Positions 1 to 5,372 of a stretch of DNA of 19,097 nucleotides are shown here, in pieces. This DNA comes from Thermoflexales bacterium (lineage in GTDB: Bacteria; Chloroflexota; Anaerolineae; Fen-1058). Position numbers and translations under genes: made by a program. The notes under the pieces are model-generated. The model was not told the origin of the DNA and ran no database searches. It saw nothing but the letters and a program-made list of their open reading frames with translations. The DNA lies in NCBI GenBank assembly GCA_016931085.1, contig JAFGFO010000070.1:1-19097 (forward strand), given 5' to 3'. Numbering within the stretch: the stretch's first letter is position 1; every line of letters begins with the position of its first letter.

Positions 1-1
1 C

Positions 2-97
2 TGGCTCCTGGTGAATTGGGTTCAGGAGATATTACCAGACTATGCCTTTTTTTCAAGTCGCAGGTGGCTCTATTGTGATCTACTGAGAATGAATTAA
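2..97 (+). CDS. Possible 3' end of an upstream gene
   Basis: One frame is open from the window edge to a TAA at 95-97, coding for 31 residues that begin WLLVNWVQEIL and end LLRMN. It is the longest frame entering from the left on this strand and runs in the same direction as the element operon. No family can be recognised from so short a piece, and chance is a real possibility. Confidence 0.2.
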   Translation, partial: WLLVNWVQEILPDYAFFSSRRWLYCDLLRMN

Positions 98-200
98 GCA
101 AGTCGGGGCCGTGACGTGCGGGAACACAGACACGACCCCTAACCAACACGCCGATCTAGCGGCGCATAGGCTACGCCAAGTATACCCTACTTGGGAAGCA

Positions 201-249
201 TACGCAAGCAGACCGGCGACTTTATCAGAACGCCGGCTTTTTTTGCGTA
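201..249 (+). terminator. Hairpin with U-run, terminator or attenuator
   Basis: CCGGCG at 213-218 pairs with CGCCGG at 231-236 across a 12-base loop. A C and then seven T (238-244) follow, which is the form of an intrinsic terminator. An outer arm, TACGCAA (201-207), can pair with TTGCGTA (243-249), using part of the T-run, so the element may switch between a terminator and a longer stem. It lies 33 nt upstream of the first well-supported start codon. It could therefore end the upstream transcript or attenuate the operon. Confidence 0.55.
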
Positions 250-270
250 GCAAGCCGGCCAAGTCGCAAT

Positions 271-276
271 GGAGGT
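271..276 (+). promoter_or_regulatory. Shine-Dalgarno site that fixes the start at 282
   Basis: GGAGGT lies five nucleotides before ATG 282. This is the reason for preferring that start over the in-frame GTG at 111, which has no such site and would translate through the leader hairpins. Confidence 0.75.
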
Positions 277-281
277 ATAGA

Positions 282-866
282 ATGGACAGGCAAAAAGTGG
301 ACACAACGAACGTTGACGAAGTTTTGCAAGCTGACCGTGCAATCGAGCGGGCGCTTTGGAAGCTAACAATCGCTAACATTACCCCGGTGGGTGAAAGAGC
401 GTTACGGCTTTACGAAGCGTTACGACTTGAGAGCGACTTGCTTTTCGGGTGCTATAGACGTGGCCCGAACTATGACCCAAGGACGGTCCAAGCCGATTTT
501 CTGGAATCGCTACGAGAGGCGGGCGCTTTTTTGGCAGAGCAAGGGCAGCCGGCCGAGGCGGCCCCCGCCCCCGATGCCGGCCAGGATGACGGCCAGGCGG
601 CGGGTGTGTACTCGCGTGAGTTTATTACGTGGATTGCGGATACAGCCGAGAAAGCTCTAATTGATTGGCTTGACGCGAACGCGCCCCCTTTCGTGCACCA
701 GGCTCTAGACCACTGCTTTATCTTGCATTCTTACCTGGAGGCCGACCCGATGTGCAAAGATAATGCAGGCGTTACGGCAGTCGCCGCAGGGGCAATTATG
801 GCGCTTTCTGGTGAACTGCTCAAGTTAGGCTGGCGTTTCAAGTCGCCGATTGGAGAGATAATTTGA
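282..866 (+). CDS. Hypothetical protein, first gene of the element operon (194 aa)
   Basis: I do not recognise the family. The protein begins MDRQKVDTTNVDEV and has two helical, charged parts joined by an Ala/Pro/Asp/Gln-rich linker at about residues 90-110. The N-terminal half looks soluble and alpha-helical. The C-terminal part (about 112-194) contains several Trp, His and Cys residues and a short apolar Ala-rich stretch (VTAVAAGAIMALSG) that is too short to be a confident membrane helix. The start is set by GGAGGT at 271-276. The stop TGA overlaps the TTG start of the next gene, so the two are translationally coupled. Its place at the head of an operon with membrane proteins and an FtsK-type ATPase suggests a role in the same process, but no function can be assigned. 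Confidence 0.7.
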   Translation: MDRQKVDTTNVDEVLQADRAIERALWKLTIANITPVGERALRLYEALRLESDLLFGCYRRGPNYDPRTVQADFLESLREAGAFLAEQGQPAEAAPAPDAGQDDGQAAGVYSREFITWIADTAEKALIDWLDANAPPFVHQALDHCFILHSYLEADPMCKDNAGVTAVAAGAIMALSGELLKLGWRFKSPIGEII

Positions 867-1609
867 CGAAAATGAACTTTGTCGAAAATGCCCTTGACCT
901 GATCGAAGGCAACTTGGCGACCGTGGCCGTTCGGCTGGGAAGCTGGGCGGCCCCGGTGCCCACAGCGTACTTGATCTGGCGGGCGACTATGCTGCACCTG
1001 GGCTGGCCCTCGTGGGTTTCGTTCGTGGCCGGGGCGGTGATCGAGCTTTTGGGAATGGGCACGGTGAACCTGGCGCTTACATTCCGTGAGCACAACGAGA
1101 GCAAGCGCAAGACCGACCCGGCGGCGCCGTTCGGCCTGGCCCTGGGGCTGGCCGGTGTGTACTTTGGCACGGTGACCCTGCTCACTGTCATCTTGGAAGT
1201 ACTGCCAGGCGCGGCGGTTGTCTCCCCGGTTGTCTTTATCGGAATGAGCTTGACCGGGGCAGGGACTTTGATGCTTCGAAAAGACCACGCCCGGCGGCTG
1301 GCAGCGATCGACCGGGCGCGCCGGGACCGCAAAGAGGCACGTCAAGCGGCCCGTTCGGTTTCGTCCATACCGAACGTTCGGAACGCCAAGCCGAACGGCC
1401 TTGACCTGGCAAACGCCACACGGCGGGCAGCAAAGCAACAGGCGCTTGACGCTATGCTGGTATTCTTGGGTGACAATCCAGGCGCAAGCCTGGCCGAGCT
1501 TGCTTCACACGTGGGCAAGGGCAAATCGACGGTATCAGGGTACGTGGGCGAGCTGCAGGCGGCCGGCGCGATCCGGCGCAATGGGCACGGCTTGGAGGTG
1601 ATAGCGTGA
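863..1609 (+). CDS. Four-helix membrane protein with C-terminal winged-helix domain (248 aa)
   Basis: Four apolar segments at about residues 28-45, 50-72, 89-112 and 117-137 predict four membrane helices. They are followed by a strongly basic stretch (139-165, rich in Arg/Lys) and a helix-turn-helix or winged-helix domain at about 193-246 (LAELASHVGKGKSTVSGYV). The topology resembles DUF2637/Spd-type proteins of actinomycete plasmids and integrative elements, which also join four helices to a DNA-binding tail; this is a resemblance in layout, not a proven homology. TTG at 863 is chosen because GGAGAG (852-857) is spaced correctly and the start overlaps the upstream stop. ATG 872 is the alternative. 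It may be a membrane-bound regulator, or tether element DNA to the membrane near the translocase. Confidence 0.7.
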   Translation: MTKMNFVENALDLIEGNLATVAVRLGSWAAPVPTAYLIWRATMLHLGWPSWVSFVAGAVIELLGMGTVNLALTFREHNESKRKTDPAAPFGLALGLAGVYFGTVTLLTVILEVLPGAAVVSPVVFIGMSLTGAGTLMLRKDHARRLAAIDRARRDRKEARQAARSVSSIPNVRNAKPNGLDLANATRRAAKQQALDAMLVFLGDNPGASLAELASHVGKGKSTVSGYVGELQAAGAIRRNGHGLEVIA

Positions 1610-1977
1610 CCAAGACTTTCAAGACCTATCGCAACGGCTGGAAGGGCGACCCCTCCAGCCTGCCCGGTGTGCTCCAGGCGGTGATCGGTGACTTTGCCGG
1701 CCGGCACGCGGTTATGCCCAAGTCGGTGATGATACACCCGACGGCCGCCGGTGCCGCGGCGGCGGCGCTTGCTGGTCTTGGCCTGGCCAGCTTGGAGGTA
1801 CAGACGGCCGGCGGGTGCCTCTTGGGTGAGATATGGCTTGAGGTGCCCGAGGCCGAGGCGGTGCGGTTGTGCGATGGGTGCCGGCAGCCCGTTACCAGGC
1901 AAGACGAAAGGCGCGGGCAATGTGTCCACTGTGGGGCGCTATTACTCACAATGGCGGTAGGGCAGGCGATAGAATGA
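1606..1977 (+). CDS. Small protein with C-terminal zinc ribbon (123 aa)
   Basis: The C-terminal third holds two CxxC pairs, Cys89/Cys92 and Cys106/Cys109, separated by 13 residues. This is a standard zinc-ribbon arrangement. The N-terminal 80 residues form an alpha/beta-looking region with an Ala-rich helix (about 47-60) and a GEIWLEVPE strand; I cannot assign it to a family. The GTG start overlaps the upstream TGA (GTGA) and has GGAGGTG at 1594-1600. The stop overlaps the next ATG (ATGA). A nucleic-acid or protein-binding role is likely for the ribbon, but the specific job is unknown. Confidence 0.7.
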   Translation: MTKTFKTYRNGWKGDPSSLPGVLQAVIGDFAGRHAVMPKSVMIHPTAAGAAAAALAGLGLASLEVQTAGGCLLGEIWLEVPEAEAVRLCDGCRQPVTRQDERRGQCVHCGALLLTMAVGQAIE

Positions 1978-2333
1978 CGCCGCTTATAAGCTCGGACCGA
2001 CTGAGGCGCTTGATAGCCGAGGTTATAGCCAGGATACCCGGCCGGGATTGGCGGATTATCGAGAGCCGTTTAACGCTTGTAACAGACTTGGAGCAATGGC
2101 GCTTTGATGGGTTTTTCGGGTGCGCTTGGGACTGTGGTAAGGACGGCTGGGTGATCTGGCTTGATTGGGCAGAGTTAAGCGAACGTTCAAAAAACACGGT
2201 GTACTATGTTTTTGCTCACGAGCTGGCCCACGTTTTCTATGCCGGTTACCCACAGTGTAGCATAGAGAGCGAAATAAACAAAAAGGTGAGCGGGTGGGGT
2301 TTCCCCCTCGATGACTTGGAGGTGACGCGATGA
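1974..2333 (+). CDS. HELAH-type zinc metallopeptidase-like protein (119 aa)
   Basis: Residues 82-86 read HELAH, the HExxH zinc-binding and catalytic motif, within the apolar stretch VYYVFAHELAHVFYAG. Downstream acidic residues Glu98 and Glu100 (IESEIN) are candidates for the third zinc ligand, followed by WGFP. The layout recalls small ImmA/IrrE-like (DUF955-type) peptidases carried by phages and integrative elements, where they often cleave a repressor. Family membership is inferred from motif spacing only. ATG 1974 overlaps the preceding stop, so 119 aa is the natural length. A longer frame upstream in this register only overlaps the zinc-ribbon gene. If the analogy holds it could trigger induction of the element, but no repressor gene is visible nearby. 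Confidence 0.65.
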   Translation: MTPLISSDRLRRLIAEVIARIPGRDWRIIESRLTLVTDLEQWRFDGFFGCAWDCGKDGWVIWLDWAELSERSKNTVYYVFAHELAHVFYAGYPQCSIESEINKKVSGWGFPLDDLEVTR

Positions 2334-3130
2334 AATTACTGACAAGTTTTGTGCTTGGCCTGACCGCCCTGGCCGTCTTGGCCCTGGGCTTTAGTTTCGT
2401 GGCGGGCAACACGTTGTCCCTCGACGGCGGCGGCCTGCAGGTGAGCAATCCGCAAGCCCTGGCCCTGGCGACCCGGACGGCCCAAGAGGCAATGGACGCA
2501 AGCGCGGCAAAGGCGATCGAGCGCGAAACGCTACGAGCTAAAGCCGAGGCCGAGTGGGTAGCCATGCCAGCTCAAGCCCTCGGGCGCGCCCTGGCCTACA
2601 CTGGCGGCGGCTTGTTCGTCTTGGTCTTGGCCGTAGGGCTGGCCTTCGGTGCGGCGGCCTGGGTGATGCGGCGCGCTACTTCGATCTACCCGAACACACA
2701 AGGGCAATACCCTGTTATGGTCTCAAGGGGTTTCGGTTGGGTGACATACCACGACCCGAGCCGGGGACTTGGAGCCGGCGCGGTTTATAGGGTGCCCACT
2801 GTGCTAGACGTGGCGGCTCAAGCCCTGGCCCTCCTACGCGGGCAGCCGGCCCCCCGCCCGGCGCTAACAGCCGAATACCCAGCCAATGGGAGCGAGGGTG
2901 CAATGGTGCAAGTGGCAAGCCAAGCGGCGGCGGTGGGGCTTATGGCGGCCGCCACACGCCCGGCGGGGATCCTGGGCGGGCAGATGGTGGACCGGAAAGA
3001 GGCGCGGGAACTAGCGCAGCGCGCTATCAGTGGCGAGACCTCGACAGCCGGACGTATGCCCGAGGTACGGATAATCCAAGACCCGGACGCAAACGCGCGC
3101 TTTGTCGAGCTTTTGGAGGGGGGCGACTAA
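2330..3130 (+). CDS. Membrane stalk protein A with conserved C-terminal VRIxxDPD tail (266 aa)
   Basis: An N-terminal apolar segment (about residues 5-26) is followed by a roughly 60-residue, Ala/Glu-rich helical region (about 42-80). A strong second membrane helix lies at about 90-110, then a long, probably cytoplasmic tail with a YPVMVSRGFGWVTYHDPS stretch. The last residues are MPEVRIIQDPD followed by ELLEGGD. The next gene ends in almost the same motif and has the same two-helix plan, so the two look like diverged copies or partners. GGAGGTG (2318-2324) supports ATG 2330, which overlaps the upstream TGA. The following FtsK-type ATPase has no membrane helix, so this protein may anchor it; that is inference. 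I do not recognise a named family. Confidence 0.7.
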   Translation: MKLLTSFVLGLTALAVLALGFSFVAGNTLSLDGGGLQVSNPQALALATRTAQEAMDASAAKAIERETLRAKAEAEWVAMPAQALGRALAYTGGGLFVLVLAVGLAFGAAAWVMRRATSIYPNTQGQYPVMVSRGFGWVTYHDPSRGLGAGAVYRVPTVLDVAAQALALLRGQPAPRPALTAEYPANGSEGAMVQVASQAAAVGLMAAATRPAGILGGQMVDRKEARELAQRAISGETSTAGRMPEVRIIQDPDANARFVELLEGGD

Positions 3131-3882
3131 TGAACACAAAACGGACGGCTGGAGCTTTGGCGATCTTGGCCCTGGTGACCCTGGGCGGGGCGCTGGTGGT
3201 GCCGGCCGGCGCGCAAGGCGGCCCGGTGGGCGGTGCCCTGGCAACCCTGGCAGCGGCGACGGCGGCGGCTGACCAGTGGCAACAAGCCCAGCGGCAAGCG
3301 CAAGCGACCCGGACGGCGGCAAGCTATCGGGCGACGGTGAGCGCAGCGGCGACAAGTGCGGCCCTCCAGGCGCAAGCGACCCAAGCGGCGCTTGACGACT
3401 TGGCCCGCCAAAGGGCGGGGGCAGCGACGGCGACGGCCGGCGCTTACCAGGCGACGGCAACGGCGGCGGTGGTGCAAGCCGGGGCGACCTCGACCGCCCA
3501 AGCCCAAGACGCCCGAGCGACAGCGGCGGCTTATAGCTTGGCCTATCAGCAAAGCAAAGAGCAAGCGGCCCTGGGGCGCAAGCTGTTATACTTGGCGGCC
3601 GGCTTGGCCCTGGCCGGCTGTGCTTACGTGGTGATGACCTGGGCGCTGGCAACGGCCCGGCGACTTGACCCCCGCCCGGCGGGGCGGGCTTTCGACCCCG
3701 GCCCGGTGCGATGGGAGCCGGCCGGTGCTGGTGGGGTGGTGGTGGACGTTACCCCCTCCAACTTGCCGGCCTTGCCTGGCCCGTCTGTGCGTATGCCCGG
3801 ACAGGTGCGGATAGTCAACGACCCGGACTTGAGCGCCAAAATTGAAAAGTGGTTTTATGGGGGCGGTGATGGAAGCAATTAA
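3130..3882 (+). CDS. Membrane stalk protein B, Ala/Thr/Gln-rich coiled coil with VRIxxDPD tail (250 aa)
   Basis: A signal-like N terminus (residues 1-29, ending VVPAGAQGG) leads into about 120 residues of low-complexity helix dominated by Ala, Thr and Gln, likely a long exported coiled coil or stalk. A membrane helix at about 155-175 precedes a Pro/Gly-rich cytoplasmic tail. The tail ends MPGQVRIVNDPD and then GGGD, matching the end of the preceding protein. Translation is coupled by a TAATG overlap, with a G-rich ribosome site at 3113-3123. The 3' end overlaps the FtsK-like gene. The composition is biased, so database matches to the stalk would not be informative; the tail is the useful part. 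Likely role: envelope-spanning partner of the translocase (inferred). Confidence 0.7.
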   Translation: MNTKRTAGALAILALVTLGGALVVPAGAQGGPVGGALATLAAATAAADQWQQAQRQAQATRTAASYRATVSAAATSAALQAQATQAALDDLARQRAGAATATAGAYQATATAAVVQAGATSTAQAQDARATAAAYSLAYQQSKEQAALGRKLLYLAAGLALAGCAYVVMTWALATARRLDPRPAGRAFDPGPVRWEPAGAGGVVVDVTPSNLPALPGPSVRMPGQVRIVNDPDLSAKIEKWFYGGGDGSN

Positions 3883-5287
3883 CGCGGTTACGCAAAGCGG
3901 CGGGCGCAACTTGCCGGCGGAATTGCCAAAGGCGGCCCAACGGGCAGGATACCAGATGTTAGCGGCCCTCGACCGGCTTGGACTTGTGCATACAAACCAA
4001 GACGGGACGGTGTTTTCTGTGCGCTTTTTGGACGTGGCGCTTTATGGCGGGCGGTGGGCAGCCTATCAAGTGGACGGTGGGCGGCTGTGGCACTTTGCGG
4101 CCCCTGAGCTAAAACACACGCGGGTTTTGTCTACCCTGGAGCTGGCGACCGGCTTACCCGTCAAGCTATTGTCTCAAGACACGGACGGGCGGCGGGGTAT
4201 CTTTTATGTGGCTGACTTGGCCCCCGAAACGCCCCAGCCGGCGGCGGTGCGCTTGCCAAGTCGGGTAGTGCTCGACCTGGACAGCCGGCCGGCTGGTGAT
4301 CTGCTTGTACCTATTGGGCAAGGGCACGGCAGCCCGGTGTGGGTGAGCTTGCCAAGTCTGGGGCACACGCTGATTATGGGCGCCAGTGGCGCGGGCAAGT
4401 CAACTTGGTTACACGCGGCCCTGGCGGCCCTGCTTACGGGTGCAAGCCCTGACCTGCTCCAGGTCTGCTTGATTGACCCCAAGCAAATAGAGCTGGCAAC
4501 CTGGAGCGGTGCCCCACACTTACGCGGCCCGGTGGTGTGGACGGTGCAAGACGCTACAAAGGCGCTGGCTGACCTGGCCGACGAAACCGACCGGCGCGGC
4601 GATCTGCTTACAAGCTTGGGGGCGCGCGATCTGGCAAGCTATAACAAGCGGGCGGCTGACCCCTTGCCCTTTGTGCTTTGCGTCATAGATGAGGCACTTG
4701 ATTTGACCCTGCAAGCCGGCGATAATAGCCAACTTGTCAACCTGCTCAAGCGACTTGCCAGCAAGGGACGGGCGACGGGGCTTTACTTGTGGCTGGCGGC
4801 GACACACGGCACGGCGGATATACTGCCCCGTGTGGTATCTGTGAACCTGGCAAGCCGGCTTGTGTTTAGGGTGCAAGACGGGAACGCGGCCCGGCTGGCC
4901 GGGTGCCCTGGGGCGGAGCGGATAGACCGGGGCAAGCCGGGGCGTATGCTGGCCAGGATCGACGGTGACCCCCTCGAAGTGCAAGGCTACTACCTGGCCG
5001 ATGACGCCCTGCAGGCGATTGCCGGCGGCCTGGGCAGCAAGCCGGCCGGCCCGATCCTGGGCGACGGGGAAGCGGCGCTTGTGCGCTATGCTGTGCAAGA
5101 CCTGGGCGGCGCTTTCATTGTCAACAAGCTGGCGGCGGCTTTTGCGGGGGAGGGGTGGACAAACCGCAAGGTTGGCGACCTGGCCCGGCGGTGGGAGCGG
5201 CGCGGCTGGCTTACCCCTCCAAAACACGCAACGGACAGCCGGAAAGTTACGCCCGCCCTGGCGGCCCTGGCCGGCTGTGGTGGGTAG
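3869..5287 (+). CDS. FtsK/SpoIIIE-family DNA translocase of the element (472 aa)
   Basis: The Walker A motif is GASGAGKST (residues 171-179 from ATG 3869) and Walker B is VIDEA (about 272-276). The motifs IDPKQIEL, PHLRGPVV, YNKRAADPLPF and GRMLARIDGDPLEVQGYY follow the FtsK/SpoIIIE order closely. The segment that is often ATQRPS in the family reads AATHGTADIL here. The C-terminal 70 residues look like a winged helix (NKLAAAFAGEGWTNRKVGDL), comparable in place to the FtsK gamma domain. There is no membrane segment. Such ATPases pump double-stranded DNA; TraB of Streptomyces elements is the best precedent for transfer by a single protein. ATG 3869 is chosen for its G-rich ribosome site (GGGGGCGG). 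ATG 3857 and TTG 3842 are in-frame alternatives. It overlaps the preceding gene by 14 nt. Confidence 0.88.
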   Translation: MEAINAVTQSGGRNLPAELPKAAQRAGYQMLAALDRLGLVHTNQDGTVFSVRFLDVALYGGRWAAYQVDGGRLWHFAAPELKHTRVLSTLELATGLPVKLLSQDTDGRRGIFYVADLAPETPQPAAVRLPSRVVLDLDSRPAGDLLVPIGQGHGSPVWVSLPSLGHTLIMGASGAGKSTWLHAALAALLTGASPDLLQVCLIDPKQIELATWSGAPHLRGPVVWTVQDATKALADLADETDRRGDLLTSLGARDLASYNKRAADPLPFVLCVIDEALDLTLQAGDNSQLVNLLKRLASKGRATGLYLWLAATHGTADILPRVVSVNLASRLVFRVQDGNAARLAGCPGAERIDRGKPGRMLARIDGDPLEVQGYYLADDALQAIAGGLGSKPAGPILGDGEAALVRYAVQDLGGAFIVNKLAAAFAGEGWTNRKVGDLARRWERRGWLTPPKHATDSRKVTPALAALAGCGG

Positions 5288-5306
5288 GGTTTTGCCCCGT
5301 TTTGGT

Positions 5307-5350
5307 GGTATAGGGGTATAGGCGGTATAGGCGGTATAGGCGGTATAGGC
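5307..5350 (+). repeat. Five tandem 9-bp repeats upstream of the integrase
   Basis: One imperfect 8-nt unit (5307-5314) is followed by four perfect copies of GGTATAGGC (5315-5350), in the 85-nt gap between the translocase and the integrase. Units are one 9-bp step apart, slightly under one helical turn, as in iteron or operator arrays. Each unit contains TATAG, which resembles a weak -10 box. Likely roles are a binding site for an element regulator or recombination-directionality factor, or the integrase promoter. Simple slippage expansion is also possible. Confidence 0.8.
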
Positions 5351-5372
5351 AAACGCGAAAGGACAAAGGACA

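Larger units (their letters stand above)
98..281 (+). promoter_or_regulatory. Structured leader region upstream of the element operon
   Basis: This stretch has no convincing gene. A GTG at 111 opens the frame of the next gene, but it has no ribosome binding site and the frame runs through hairpins. Two compact hairpins are visible: CGCCG (149-153) with CGGCG (160-164), and CCAAGTA (176-182) with TACTTGG (188-194, five-base loop). A third, at 201-249, is listed separately. GGCG at 161-164 could pair instead with CGCC at 174-177, so alternative folds are possible, as in attenuators. I recognise no known riboswitch or tRNA. It may be a leader that controls the operon, or a small RNA ending at the U-run. 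Confidence 0.4.

Noticed and set aside
1..110. Left attachment site or surE 3' half at the start of the window
   Set aside because: Neither strand codes for SurE C-terminal motifs and the GTATCAGTGATAC palindrome does not occur there, so the left end is outside.
111..281. Longer form of the first element gene starting at GTG 111
   Set aside because: It has no ribosome site and crosses three hairpins and a terminator-like U-run. ATG 282 has an ideal GGAGGT.
98..281. tRNA or known riboswitch in the leader
   Set aside because: No T-loop (GGTTCRA-type) sequence or cloverleaf can be formed and no familiar aptamer core is seen.
1869..1973. Longer upstream start for the metallopeptidase-like gene
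   Set aside because: This part only re-reads the zinc-ribbon gene in another frame. ATG 1974 makes the usual four-base overlap seen across the operon.
3011..3652. Pro/Ser-rich open frame on the minus strand
   Set aside because: It lies opposite the Ala/Thr/Gln stalk gene and its composition is what a reversed Ala/Gly-rich gene produces.
5307..5350. CRISPR array
   Set aside because: The units are 9 bp and directly adjacent, with no spacers.
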